This document shows positions 45,021 to 55,867 of a DNA stretch of 64,000 nt, piece after piece. The position numbers and the translations under genes are program-made. The first letter of the stretch is position 1. Each line of letters starts with the position of its first letter. The notes under the pieces are model-generated. The model had not been told where the DNA came from. It saw only the letters and a program-made list of their open reading frames with translations, and did no database searches. The DNA is taken from positions 10,889,254-10,953,253 of the forward strand of contig NC_061464.1 in NCBI RefSeq assembly GCF_022581195.2. Reading direction: 5' to 3'. The stretch comes from Helicoverpa zea. Taxonomy: Eukaryota; Arthropoda; Insecta; Lepidoptera; Noctuidae.

Positions 45021-46388
45021 AGTGAATAAGATAATGTGGTTTGGTTAAACGTTGTAAATATAAAACCGGCCTTATTTCAAACACGAGTAATCCTCATACA
45101 ACATGATTATTGATCAGCTAGTTAGTAGTTAGTACCTCATTGCCAGTTGCTAGACTTAATAACGGTACGCAACGTAACTCCGTGTGTTTCGTGCAGATAA
45201 CGAATGTAAACAGACTATTAATTGTGTCGTAGTGGGAGGTAGGATGGCGAGCTTGTTCGGGAAGGTAGATGATATGAGACACTTTGTTGGAGCTGTTTTA
45301 TCTTCACGTCTATGATAAATGATTGATTCAAAGGTAAAAGGATTGTTCCGAGCCTCTTTACATACACGAGTTCTAAAGGGGGCTCAGAAATAACTTACGT
45401 AAGTCTGAGTCAATGAAAAAACTAACATTAACTTCTGTTGCAACATTTGTCTTCCGTTGCACCAGCAAATGGAGTGATTATTTAATGATGACATATGTCA
45501 TGGAAACAGCTTGAGGCGTGATAGGGGTCTTCAGCATTGCTATTTGTTGATAGTAAAACCGTAACCCTTAGCTTAGCGAATCCAAAAATACTCATAAAAT
45601 CATCGGTCATCAATACTTTTGATATTTACGAAGTACATCTTTCTATTTGAATTTGTTCGAATAGAAAGGTGTACTTCATAAACAAACACACTTAACAGAG
45701 TTTAATTAGAAAATAATCATTTTTAGTACATGGCAGAGAAAATATTGCTATCCATTCTGCGAAGCCGTGTGTAGTTCCCATAACTAGCTCTCACACACAT
45801 ATAACAGAAAATTCATTAACATAATATATCGTCAACAGCTGCAAAACGTAAAGTGTGAGCAGATATGTATGGGTTTTATGATATTTGATCACCGAGTCAA
45901 TGGTATGGAAATTATTTATGGGGACAATATTCTACCTTACTCGGTTACCGGTATTGGCTAAATAAATGATGGGTTTTCAGGTAAAAACTGTTTGGGGTAT
46001 CCACTGAAACATCACTAAATGAGGCTTATTTTAGGTAATATCGGCCTACACTTTTGCAGCCTTACTTATAAAAATCTCTAATCATCATTTTAACTAATCC
46101 TTAAGCCTAAAGCCTTATCCTAAAGCCTTAAGTAGTGATTAAATGTTAGTTAAGACATGCTTAAGCAACGTTTATAAGTAAGAATTTTCTTAAACAGCCC
46201 ATAAGTATTACTTATTATTTAATTCACGTTTATAAGTAAGTCTGTTGGACTAAATAGTGCCACAAATATACAAACCTATAAATAGATCACAGTGGCGTGC
46301 ACTTGGAGAGGCCTATGTCCAGCAGTGAACTGCGATGGGCTGATGATGATGATGATGATGATGATATAGATAGATACTTAAACAATTG
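45021..46388. other. Gene-free stretch
   Basis: Unique-looking AT-rich DNA. At its right end (about 46293-46366) is a LINE tail 'gaggcctatgtccagcagtg' followed by (GAT)n. Confidence 0.5.
46293..46366 (+). repeat. LINE 3' tail with (GAT)n microsatellite
   Basis: 'gaggcctatgtccagcagtg' followed by 'gatgggctgatgatgatg' and further GAT units. A common form of moth LINE 3' end. Confidence 0.7.
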
Positions 46389-46389
46389 T

Positions 46390-46533
46390 GGCCTTACTAC
46401 AAAAACTTTAACCACTGTTTTACACTTGTCTAAAAAAAATGTGGCTCCAAAATGAACCATATGTCAACGTCATAATTTGACATTTTTTTAGACAAGTCTT
46501 AAACTGACGTTAAAAAGTTTTTGTGGTAAGACG
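46390..46533 (-). mobile_element. MITE family M, copy 1
   Basis: About 145 bp with inverted ends 'ggccttactacaaaaacttt' and 'gtcttaccacaaaaactttt', and inner inverted 'ttgtctaaaaaaa'. The reverse complement aligns along its length with the copies at 52525 and 59143. Confidence 0.85.
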
Positions 46534-48740
46534 GTTGATGTTTTTACATGGACTTAGAATGGATAAAAAATATTTATAAGAAAGTTATCTTTCGTCTGTT
46601 ACCGACAAGGTAACACCATAACTTTAGATTTTGTTCTTTTCTTGATGACTCAGGGAGCAATTCGTAGCAATAATTCTCTACCAGATTATCTAAAACATAA
46701 ACAGTCGCAGACAATTGTTTCTCTTTCGATAGATGCTCTCGATCTCTCAGGTTCTGATGAAAATGTGTCAATTTGGGAAGTACCTATACCCTTTCGAACA
46801 AAAAAAAAAGGATTGTGCTAATCGCGGTTGGTAAATGACGGAGATATGCGCGAACAAACACGAAAAAATGCAAACTTTTAACTTTTTGTGAATTCGGTTA
46901 AAAAAGATAGGTATTCGCCAGCTTGTTATTCGCATAATTTAAATAGTTTTCTATATCACCAAGCAAGAATAATATTCCTTTACAAAATGAACTCTGATAG
47001 CAATCAGGCTATAATTTAGTGCGCAATTTATCTCATGCTAACTCAAAAGGAATTGGAACAAATATAATAAATAATAACAAACTAGAGTAACAAAGGAATA
47101 ATTACGAGAGGAATACAAACTGGCACTTAGTTAATTAAACAAGCTGCTAATTGGACAATACAGTGTGACCAGGATAAAATAAAGTGAATTCATTCCACTT
47201 GTTTATTTTCTCTTTGTTGTTATTATTTTTGTTTTAATTTTTTTTAAGTGTTTTCCCTTTAGATTAATTTTATTTTTATATAGCTTATTATTTTAATTAA
47301 TTAAAAACTTTTTATTTTTGAAATAACTCTTTAGTTTTGTGTAGCTAAAATATTTTTATCTAAAACCTTGCTACAGTTTTACCTGTACTCTAAGTAAATT
47401 ATTTTATTTTATTTTTATAAAAAATATTACATTTCCATAAAAATAAAGCTTATTGGAGGAGGAATTTGGAATTGGGTATACACGTAATTCAATAAAGAAA
47501 ACTAGAAAAATAGTTTCATAAATATTTTATTATAAAAAAAATAAATAGGTATGTCAATATATCGCACTTCTCGTATAGCTTCTCCAATCAGCATATTCAT
47601 ACCTATCTTTAGAAGATAGGTACAATATAACTTATGTTTTTCCTATGACGTCATCACACGCGTCGTTGGCTCCAAAAAGTCCTGGATGCAGCATTATCAT
47701 CATCTTCTCATAACTGGAGTGCAGGATTGTCCGAAAGAGTCCGATCTTGTAACCCTAAGGTTAGTTTGGTTCCAAGGTCAAAGTTGATTTTGAAGCATAA
47801 TCATTTTCTTCCACTCCACTCGCAACGGCTTTTTGGTGACTTTCCATTATAAATAGTAGGTATCGTTGTAGGTAGTCAGTATTTGGTACGTTCCGATTTA
47901 TTTGGTCTCCTATGAATTCCTCAATAATTGTTCATCAATATTTCCTTTCTTCCTCATCTTTTGGTGATCAAAAATCAGCTGTTTTCGGCGATAAGTCAAA
48001 TCATAATTTTGAATGACCTCTCTTAGTAAGGCCACTTTGGTATCATATTTGAAGTAAATGTTTAGACACATACATATGCTAAAATGAAAATAATGTATAA
48101 ATTTAAAATAAACTCATAAAAAGTATAGGTATTCATAAAAATACAGTTTCAGTTTCAGTTCAGTTTTTTTGCTGTCTTTTTTTTAATTATTTTCTGATAC
48201 CGAATCAAATACATATTTTTCTAAATGACTATAATTTCTGCATACAACGTGAGAGATATGCATTGTGTACTTTCAATGTTCATAAAAACATAAACCCAAA
48301 ACAAGATAAGTTATCAAAGATAATGCAAAAGATATCTTAGTTTATTTGTTTATTTTATATGTCACAAGAAAACATTTTTATCTTTATGACTAAGTAGTAC
48401 TAACCGATAGTTGTATGATGCAATAGATTTTCTAGCGAAATGAAAAGGATACTAAAATCGGCACTTCAAATATACCAAAGTAAAAATAATTAGTTCAAAG
48501 TTATTAACATACAGAAGTAAAACAAAAAAATCTCTCATTGGAATTTGTTTGTTTTTTTTTTATACCGATTATTCTTTGGAAAAACTTGTAATGTGAAAAA
48601 CAATTTAAATCGCTCAATCAAAATAAATTGGGGCCAATAAATGAAATATAAATGAAAGATATCTCGGTAAATAAATAACTGGAAAGAATAAATAAATTAA
48701 AATATTCTAAAAAAATAAATATAGTACCTACGTCTTTACT
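46534..48740. other. Gene-free stretch downstream of the His/Cys-rich gene
   Basis: AT-rich. I found no second exon or clear minus-strand AATAAA close after the stop at 48741. Confidence 0.45.
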
Positions 48741-49814
48741 TCAAACAGATTGTGGCCTTGGAGCACTTTCTAAAACGATTCTTTGCACAAACACAGTATC
48801 ACCAGTAGGATTTTGCTCCTTATTCTTCTGGCTACAAGGTCCTTTTTCCTTTCTTCCTCCGTCACGTCCACATTGGCCCTTATTCTTTGAGCAACAAGGT
48901 TCATTTTCGCAGCACTTTTCACAGTCAGCATTTCTTGAGGGTCGTCCTTCGGGAATATTGTAGGGACAGGGTCTTGGGCCATATCCTGGTCTGCCAGGAC
49001 CATGGCGTCCAAAGCCAGGCCTATGATGATCGAAGCCCCACAGACCCTTCCATGGGCCTCCGAAAGGGAAATCAAAAGGACCATGTCTTCCAAAGCAATG
49101 GCTTTCGGGGCTGTGTCTAAACCAGGGTCCATGTGGACCTGGTCCGTGTCTACGACCTGGAGGTCCAAAGCAATGGCGTTCTGATGGTCTACCACAATGG
49201 CTGCCAGGAGATTTAGGGCGCCCACAATGAGGACGACGGTGACCGTGTTCAGGGGGTCCGCGCGGATGATGATCCGGTCCATGTCTTGCCGGGCTGTGGT
49301 CTTTACAGCCATGGTGTGGAGATCCATGGCGACCACCATGTCCACGGTGGCCGTCTTCGGGAGGACCGCATCTATGATGCTCAGGTCCATGGTTTCCTTC
49401 ATGTCTTGCGGGGCTATGATCATTGCAGCCACGATTCGGAGACTCACATCTTCGACCTCCGTGATGGGGCCCGTGATCTCCGTGCCTGACTGGACTATGG
49501 CCATCGCAACCGCGGTGAGGGGATCCTCGGTCACATCCAAATCCACCACGAGGTCCATGGTTATGATGCTCAGGCCTCAATGGACTATGTCCTCCGCAGC
49601 CCCTGTTAGGTGATCCTCGGCGACCACACCTGGGATCACCAGGCCCATGTCTGAACCTTTCAGGACTATGGTCAAAACCATGTCCCCAGAAAGGACTATG
49701 ACCAAAGCCTGGTCCATGATGACCTGGGAAGTCAAAACCTGGTGGTCTGCCCATTCCTCGAAAATGACCGTCGACTGGGATCTCGAAAATGTCGTACTCC
49801 ACGTGTTCTCTCAT
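48741..49814 (-). CDS. His/Gly/Pro/Cys-rich repeat protein, uncharacterised
   Basis: Open frame of 357 codons from the ATG at 49814 (A at -3), ending TAA at 48741. The frame stays open upstream to 49868; the first ATG-like position at 49847 is actually GTG, so 49814 is the better start unless an upstream exon is spliced on. The N-terminus is mildly acidic (R-E-H-V-E-Y-D-I-F-E-I-P). Then come at least four degenerate repeats of the form G-S-P-x-R-G-C-x-G-H-S-P-x-R-H, a G/P/F-rich zone (F-G-G-P-W-K-G-L-W-G-F), and a Cys-rich tail (C-E-K-C-C-x2-E-P-C-C). About 20 cysteines and very many histidines suggest metal binding; that is inference. No signal peptide or membrane segment is seen. A paralogue lies at 63643 on the same strand. 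I do not recognise the family. Confidence 0.75.
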   Translation of the reverse strand: MREHVEYDIFEIPVDGHFRGMGRPPGFDFPGHHGPGFGHSPFWGHGFDHSPERFRHGPGDPRCGRRGSPNRGCGGHSPLRPEHHNHGPRGGFGCDRGSPHRGCDGHSPVRHGDHGPHHGGRRCESPNRGCNDHSPARHEGNHGPEHHRCGPPEDGHRGHGGRHGSPHHGCKDHSPARHGPDHHPRGPPEHGHRRPHCGRPKSPGSHCGRPSERHCFGPPGRRHGPGPHGPWFRHSPESHCFGRHGPFDFPFGGPWKGLWGFDHHRPGFGRHGPGRPGYGPRPCPYNIPEGRPSRNADCEKCCENEPCCSKNKGQCGRDGGRKEKGPCSQKNKEQNPTGDTVFVQRIVLESAPRPQSV

Positions 49815-49877
49815 GATTTGGATACCGAAGTCTTCGAACGAGTTCACTCGAATGCCGGTCTTATCGATTCATAGTAG

Positions 49878-49884
49878 TTTATAT
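49878..49884 (-). promoter_or_regulatory. Candidate TATA box of the His/Cys-rich gene
   Basis: ATATAAA on the minus strand. A start site 25-30 bp downstream would fall near 49850, leaving a 5' UTR of about 35 nt before the ATG at 49814. This fits a single-exon gene, but a splice acceptor (ataag/acc, near 49859) would be an alternative explanation for the open frame. Confidence 0.4.
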
Positions 49885-50587
49885 GTCTCGATTGTGACGC
49901 AATGTTGCGAAATCAATTGTTTACAGGGCTGTCCTGAATTGCTCATAGATTTTCAAGTATTCAGATAAAATGGTATGACTAATATGATATTGTTTGGTTT
50001 TAGGAATTCCCGAACTGTTCCCTAAATAGTTTAATAATTTCAATTTTGGGGTATTTTATTTGTATGTCGATATGTTAAAGGAGTGGTTTAATTTCGGTTG
50101 GTTTCATTTTAGAATTTCATTCCAATAATAAACTGTGCTATTATTATGTGTTCTAAATGTCAATGCCGTTTGCATAATTAATTAAAACTTTTTTTTATTA
50201 ATTTTGTAAAACTCTGATCTCTATGACCATAACACCATTATAATATGGTTAATTTTTACACTATATTTTTCATTCCATTTTTAAGTCACACAATTCCAGG
50301 AATATTTCAAAATGTTGCGCAACAAACCATTCCTATTTCGCAATACATAAACCTAAGTATATTGCAATTTATTGCGAAATTATATCTTTTTCATCAGCAT
50401 TTCATCATCAGGAAGCTGAAAAATGTCCACTGCTGGCAAACTGGACGTAGATGACCTACACTTTACACAATATTCATAACACTTATATAACAACAACAAC
50501 ACTAACACACAACATAAATAAAAGACTGACTATTCCGCCATCTTTCTCAGAATACATTCTCAAGACTGCAGTGTTGTCCTTAAACTG
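49885..50587. other. Gene-free upstream region
   Basis: AT-rich. Presumed 5' flank of the His/Cys-rich gene; no other element recognised. Confidence 0.45.
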
Positions 50588-50601
50588 TAGGTAGGTATAT
50601 T

Positions 50602-50867
50602 TTTATTATTTTTTTTTTTCAGGGGGGAAAATCCTCATGGACTGTACTCCACCTGGGGTAGGTGGAGGGGTGTGCCGGACTCTTACCGGCTAAAAACCCT
50701 ACCTGGTGTTGCCTCCAATTACCTGTTGTCGAGGGCACGGGTATCGCCAAAGCATTCTTCCGCACCCCCGACAGGTATTGGCCCGCCAGATGTTCGAAGG
50801 CGGGCCCCGTCACCCTCTGTGGCCGTCACCCAGCGGCCACAGTAACTCCACTAAGAGAGGCGCGCGC
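50602..50867 (-). mobile_element. 5'-truncated LINE tail with 13-bp TSD
   Basis: GC-rich insert with a T run at its left edge (poly(A) on the minus strand) and direct repeats TAGGTAGGTATAT at 50588-50600 and 50868-50880. The 'gccggactcttaccggctaa' and 'ggtaggtggaggggtg' arrangement parallels the 3' end of the R1-like element at 35594, so it is probably a related R1-type family. Confidence 0.85.
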
Positions 50868-50972
50868 TAGGTAGGTATATTATATCTATTGCATCTTTGG
50901 TGTGGTGATAGGTGAGCTCAACTACTGTGCTGTGCGGGGTCCAGCATTTGGTCCATGAAAATTTTTAACCAT

Positions 50973-51106
50973 CGTACCACAAAAACTTTTAAACGCCTGT
51001 TGAACGCTTGTCTAAAAAATCTGATCATGACGTGGAAATGAGGTCCGATTTGCAGCCATTTTTAGACAATTATTCAACAGATGTTAAAATGTTTGTAGTT
51101 AGGATG
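50973..51106 (+). mobile_element. MITE family M, diverged copy 2
   Basis: 'cgtaccacaaaaacttttaa', 'cgcttgtctaaaaaa' and 'tttgcagccatttttagaca' match the family at 52525 in the same order, with many changes. Confidence 0.7.
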
Positions 51107-51236
51107 TAAGTGTATTAAGAGAGTTGGTAAAGAGCACGGAAACAGACTTCTTTTCTCTTCTGTTGCTGTTCTCTTGTTCTGTTGAACAAACAGTATTATA
51201 ATATATCTGGGACATAAGTCAAAGTTAGTAGCTAAA

Positions 51237-51425
51237 GTGCTTGACAGTGTGCTTGAGCGCAGAGTGACTGGACAGCTCATTCCTCATGATTCCCAATTTG
51301 GGTTTAGATCTGGACTTTCCACGGAGACAGCTATATTGACGCTCAAAAATACTGTAAGGTATTATGTGGATAGGAGGACTCCAGTGTATGCCGCGTTCCT
51401 GGACCTCTCCAAGGCTTTTGACCTG
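51237..51425 (+). pseudogene. LINE reverse transcriptase, left fragment
   Basis: Encodes Q-F-G-F-R-S-G-L-S-T-E-T-A and F-L-D-L-S-K-A-F-D-L, RT motifs before the insertion. The GTG at 51237 is not a start; the frame continues upstream (K-L-V-A-K) until the 5' truncation. Confidence 0.85.
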
Positions 51426-51689
51426 TGTTGCGACGATAGCTCAGCAGGTGGAGTAAATAATACTAGTGGACTGTATAACATATAAATACGTATAATGACT
51501 TTAAATATAACAATATAGTACAATTAAGCAAATAAGAATTAAAGTAGTAAGAACGCGTGGGCGCGGCCGGTGCGCATAAGCAAGATTTGACCTCAGACTC
51601 CGCGCATACGCGGCGAGCCGTTGCACCACGACGTCACAGTCGCCCCCACTTGTCGTGGACGCGGTTGAAGCGAGTGGGACGACTCAACA
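51426..51689 (-). repeat. BEL/Pao LTR (3' LTR)
   Basis: 264 bp beginning TGTTGCGACG and ending GACTCAACA in plus orientation, base-for-base the same as 56639-56902 as far as I can see. A polypurine tract (minus strand ACGGGGGGAGTA) abuts its inner edge at about 51690-51701, which defines this as the 3' LTR of a minus-strand element. Confidence 0.92.
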
Positions 51690-51929
51690 TACTCCCCCCG
51701 TTGAAGTGTCTTCAACAGCAGTGGCGACGGCTAACGGGCAAATAGTGTTGAACGCTCGCCGAATGACACCCTTACGTGTGCGGATGTCGGCGACTCGTGC
51801 AATGCCGTCTCTACCAGGAAGCACCTTAACGATCCGTCCTAAAAGCCATAACAGAGGAGGTGAGCTTTTATCCTTAATGACGACAAGGGTTCCTTCTGTA
51901 AGTTCCCCTGACGATCGGAGCCATTTCGT

Positions 51930-52352
51930 TCATTCGGTTCGTTGTTGGAGCCACAAAATGTACTCATGTGAGAAGCGTGACCAGAAATGTTGCTTTAAAC
52001 ATTCGATGCGACGGAACCGCTGCAAGTTGTTCACGTTATCGTTCTGGACCTGTGGGTGAGGCAACAAGATGAGCGATCGTCCAATAAGGAAGTGGGCAGG
52101 CGTCAAGGGAATAAGGTCGGAAAGGTCATCGGAAAGTGGAGTTAAGGGCCTGGAATTTAAGATAGCTTCTACTTGAATTAAACATGTTACCATCTCTTCA
52201 AAAGTTAAATTCGTTAATACAAGGATGCGTCTGAGATGGTGTTTGGTTGACTTAACTGCGGACAATGCTAGACATGAGAAAATGTTACTTGGCTTCCCCC
52301 TACGAGCAATAAAGCGGTTCATGGCAGCCAGAAAAGCCGGATAAAGGTTCAA
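51930..52352 (-). pseudogene. BEL integrase C-terminal fragment
   Basis: Encodes A-V-K-S-T-K-H-H-L-R-R, I-L-N-S-R-P-L-T-P and F-L-I-G-R, then F-W-S-R-F-S-H-E-Y and L-Q-Q-R-T, the usual end of BEL/Pao integrase and its C-terminal domain. The segment joining R-R-G-K-P-S to A-V-K-S-T lacks the catalytic aspartate region, so the integrase core has been deleted. A further frame break lies just upstream. Confidence 0.85.
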
Positions 52353-52524
52353 GATGGACGGCCCTCGTGGCTAAACACACAAACACACATGTAAAGCACT
52401 TGATAAGTCCCTACGGTCAGCTATCATGATGGGTGAATGGTGACGAAGTGTTGTAAGAAGCAATTTCGGTAAAAGATGTAAAAGTCGTAGGTGATACATG
52501 TCAAATAAGAATTTACAAATAATC

Positions 52525-52668
52525 CGTCTTACCACAAAAACTTTTAAACGTCAGTTTATGCCTTGTCTAAAAAAATGTCAAATTATGACGTTGACATATG
52601 GTTCATTTTGCAGCCAAAATTTTATTAGACAAGTGTAAAATAGGGTTTAAAGTTTTTGTAGTAAGGCC
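52525..52668 (+). mobile_element. MITE family M, copy 3, inside the BEL element
   Basis: Nearly identical to 59143-59287. Lies between the integrase fragment and the RNase H-containing part of the BEL remnant, giving three-level nesting (LINE, BEL, MITE). Confidence 0.85.
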
Positions 52669-52798
52669 CAATATGTTTAGTTGCTTAAAGAATAGAGTTT
52701 AATATATTGTAATCATAAAAGGAATTGTTACAACTCCAACACGAAGGAAATGACTCCTGTTGGCAAAATCTTAATACATATAATGTGTAATGCACTAT

Positions 52799-53626
52799 TC
52801 AACTCTTTAGATGTAAGTGGACCAGGACAAACTGTTTGTTTTTTAATTTTAATGTTAATGAAAAGTAAGTATGCGGTAAAACGTTGTATTTTATTAAATG
52901 TTGTAAATAATTTAGAAATGATGTTGTCGTTATGATTGAAGGTATGAAAAGAAGAAAAGAAGAAGTTACTGTTTCTGGTAGATTTTGAGTGGGTTGATGC
53001 GATTCAGGAAATTGAGGCCAAGTAGATGAATCCTTGAATAAAAATTGTGGTCCCGACCACCATAGCGAAGAAGAAAGCAGCTTATCTGCTCTGAGTCCAC
53101 GCGAAGCGAGGTCTGCGGGGTTTTTTTGTGACGGAACGTAACGCCAAGTTCTACCCTCCGCAGTTTCCTGAATTTCAGAGACACGATGGCGAACGAAGGT
53201 CTTAAGTTGCGTGGGTGAGGCGGACAACCAACCCAAGACTATGGTGGAATCACACCAGAAATAGACGCCGTCAATATGTAGTGTAAGTGACTGACGTACC
53301 TTTACGTATAATCTCGAACTCAACAACGCAGCACAAAGTTCGAGTCGGGGGATGGTCGTTGACTTGACCGGCGCTAATTTGCTTGTAGCAGTAAGAAGGT
53401 GTATGTGAACCTCACCACTAAGCGATACGCTGCGGACATGCAAACAAGCACCATACGCCCTTTCAGATGCGTCGGTAAACACCTGCAACTGCACAGAAGA
53501 TGATGATTCACACGTGATCCACCGACGCATCCTAAAATCATTTAAAAAAGGTAAGCTATTTTGAAAGCTGTCCCGTGGATGCTGAATATGTTCGGGAACT
53601 GGCTCATCCCAGGAACACTTTATCAG
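52799..53626 (-). pseudogene. BEL RNase H region
   Basis: Open in one frame from just after a TGA at 53627. Contains V-F-T-D-A-S-E-R-A-Y-G-A-C, I-P-R-L-E-L, W-C-D-S-T-I-V-L-G-W-L and N-P-A-D-L-A-S-R-G, the BEL/Pao RNase H signatures. It ends at 52799 because of a frameshift just before; the next codons in another frame continue the normal pol pattern to about 52737. It is followed by loss of the zinc-binding integrase region. Confidence 0.85.
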
Positions 53627-54142
53627 TCACAGTTGCTGCATGATTATCTTGGCTTCCACTATGCAAGGAACGACCAAGCCAATAGAATCAAAGATCTGAG
53701 CAATGACAGACAAAATCTTACGTTTTGTGGCAATGTTACTGGAAGTTGCATTTGACATGGAGAAAGAAAAGGTATGTGATGAGCACCTCCAGTTCAGCCC
53801 TAATGTGTAGGGTAATGCTAAGCGGCGCTTAGCCATGTTATAGGAATCACCCAATATGTCAGGAGATTCCTTAAGTGGTATGCTAATTACGAAGCGTCCA
53901 TCCGCATCACGGTAAGTGGACTTCAAAGATAATTCCTCACAAGAACGCTCTTCGCGCGTGAGATGTTTTGCTGAAACTGAGTCTGGCTTAGAAAAACGGT
54001 TTAAGTCTGCCTGCAAAGTATCAGCCAGCAAACATAAATGAGAAGAAGAATTTGATTGCTTGATGACTCCTGATAACAGCCATCCCAATTTGGACTCAAA
54101 TAAAGTAGGCATGGATTTACCTAAGTCTATACGGCTAGTACC
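53627..54142 (-). pseudogene. BEL pol start, RT core deleted
   Basis: In the same frame as gag, after an in-frame TAA (54143-54145). Contains S-K-L-G-W-L-L-S-G, T-R-E-E-R-S-C-E-E and R-F-V-I-S-I-P-L-K, then L-G-D-S-Y-N-M-A-K-R-R-L. This joins directly to the segment preceding RNase H (T-K-R-K-I-L-S-V-I-A-Q-I-F-D). The intervening RT catalytic block (about 250 residues in intact elements) is absent, removed without a frame change. A TGA closes the frame at 53627-53629. Confidence 0.88.
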
Positions 54143-55867
54143 TTAAACGTTCCAAAAGACTTCAGCACCTACAAGAATATCTATAGAAGATGGAACGTAA
54201 AACTGAGGGTCAGCCAGGACTATATTGGTAGGTATATTTATATTGTGCACATCAATATATGTATTTGGTACACACGATGAAATTTTGGACACGACATAGC
54301 AATCAATATCGATGTCATATTCACTATTGACTGACTTTAATGAAATCGAACAACCTTGTGTACAATAAGAGGATTGATCATTAATGCCTGTTACCTTAGA
54401 CTCGACTGTATAGGTGGAAATGTTAAGTTTACGAGCCAACTCCTGTGACATAAGGTTAGTCGTACTCCCGTTATCCAGCAGGGTTCGTGCAGTATGAACG
54501 TTGCCTTTAGCATCCGACACATTCACCAGCGCTGTGGAAAGTAAGACAACTCGAGATGTAGAAAGGTGATTGACAGACGCTAAAGTACTAGTCGGTTGGT
54601 TAGGAACAACGGTATCGCGATTAAAGTGCAACAATGTATTGTGCTTCTCACGACAATACTTACAGTGACCCAATTTACATTTATAAATATTTTGACCTGG
54701 TCGAAGACAATTTAAACATACATTGGAAGTTTGAGCTTTACTGATACGTGATTGTACAGGCAAGCTTTTGAATTTATCGCATTGAAAAATGAAGTGATCT
54801 TTTTGACACATTGAACATGATAAAGGACTGCGAGAAGTTTCACTAGAACCCGAAGAATGTTTACTTTGTTTAATATTGTTGACATGTACACCTTCGCCTT
54901 TAGTAAACAATAACTTGGATTCCTCAAGCGTTTCTAATAAATCAGCCCTGTTACGAATGAATTCAATAAATACAGCCAATGTTGGAGGTTCTGACAATGA
55001 GTTCCTATGCTCCTCCCACTCTCGGTTTGTCACCTGGTCAAGTTTACATGTCATTATATAAATGATCAGTGTGTCCCAGTACTCAACAGGTTGACCCAGT
55101 GTAGATAACGCTCTTAAATTTTTATTTGTGGTGTCAACAATATGTCTTAGTGACTTACTTGATTCCTTGCTGATGGACTGCACATTAAAAAGTGATTGAA
55201 CGTGGTTATTAACTAATAACCTTTTATTATCATACCTATCACAGAGCAACTTCCAGGCAGCGTCGTAGTTATCTGATCTAAAGTCAAGATTGTCAATAAT
55301 CAAGGAAGCACTACCCTTTAAGGAAGCGCGAAGATAATGTAATTTATTTATGTTATCTATACTGTCGTTATCGTGTATTATAGAAATGAAAGTGTCTCTA
55401 AACTCTAACCAATCATGATAGCTGCCGGAAAACTTAGGAAGGTCAATTTTAGGCAAACGGATAGAATTATGTTTGTGTGTGTGCTTAGAACAAGAAACAT
55501 CAACCTCGGCTATGGAGTTCCCTGAAGCTTGCTTGCGAGCATTGCTGATCAGCTGACGTGCTGCAGCCACCAAGCTGTAGTACTGCTTTTCGAACTCCTC
55601 ACGCTCCGCATATTGCTCGCTAAGGTCGTCCACCATCTCTTCCATGTCGGCCTGTAACACGTCGTATTTATCATATAGATTTTCGATAGTATTAAGTCTA
55701 TACTCAACCTCAACAATCTGAACTTCGCTCAACTGTTCACATGACTTGGAAATGTTCAAGTATGAAGAAAATTGCGTAAGCTTTGCTTTAATTGAAGCAC
55801 GTTTCTTAATAAGGCTTTTAATGTCAGACATTTTAAGAGAAGGCGATAGATTTTGGTAATAAAGCAC
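54143..55867 (-). CDS. BEL/Pao gag with zinc knuckles and protease remnant
   Basis: 574 codons, apparently intact. Coiled-coil-like N-terminal half; a second Met at residue 13 (M-S-D-I-K-S-L) may be the true start. Middle part has the gag core pattern L-P-K-I-D-L-P-K-F-S-G near residue 140. Zinc-binding cysteines include C-S-M-C-Q-K near 350, then C-L-N-C-L-R-P-G and C-K-Y-C-R-E-K-H. An aspartic-protease-like segment T-L-L-D-N-G-S-T-T-N-L-M is near 464, where D-S/T-G is replaced by D-N-G. In BEL elements gag and pol form one polyprotein; here a TAA ends it at the protease/RT border, so only the gag part could be made. Confidence 0.88.
   Translation of the reverse strand: MLYYQNLSPSLKMSDIKSLIKKRASIKAKLTQFSSYLNISKSCEQLSEVQIVEVEYRLNTIENLYDKYDVLQADMEEMVDDLSEQYAEREEFEKQYYSLVAAARQLISNARKQASGNSIAEVDVSCSKHTHKHNSIRLPKIDLPKFSGSYHDWLEFRDTFISIIHDNDSIDNINKLHYLRASLKGSASLIIDNLDFRSDNYDAAWKLLCDRYDNKRLLVNNHVQSLFNVQSISKESSKSLRHIVDTTNKNLRALSTLGQPVEYWDTLIIYIMTCKLDQVTNREWEEHRNSLSEPPTLAVFIEFIRNRADLLETLEESKLLFTKGEGVHVNNIKQSKHSSGSSETSRSPLSCSMCQKDHFIFQCDKFKSLPVQSRISKAQTSNVCLNCLRPGQNIYKCKLGHCKYCREKHNTLLHFNRDTVVPNQPTSTLASVNHLSTSRVVLLSTALVNVSDAKGNVHTARTLLDNGSTTNLMSQELARKLNISTYTVESKVTGINDQSSYCTQGCSISLKSVNSEYDIDIDCYVVSKISSCVPNTYIDVHNINIPTNIVLADPQFYVPSSIDILVGAEVFWNV

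Noticed and set aside
48770..49613. Additional long open frames on both strands over the His/Cys-rich gene (262 codons minus, 138 and 77 codons plus)
   Set aside because: They arise because the repeated G/C-biased codons leave other frames open; they lack motifs, and the chosen frame is the one conserved in the paralogue at 63643.
51557..51745. 62-codon plus frame with the same start as the 56770 frame
   Set aside because: It is antisense LTR sequence, duplicated because the LTRs are identical.
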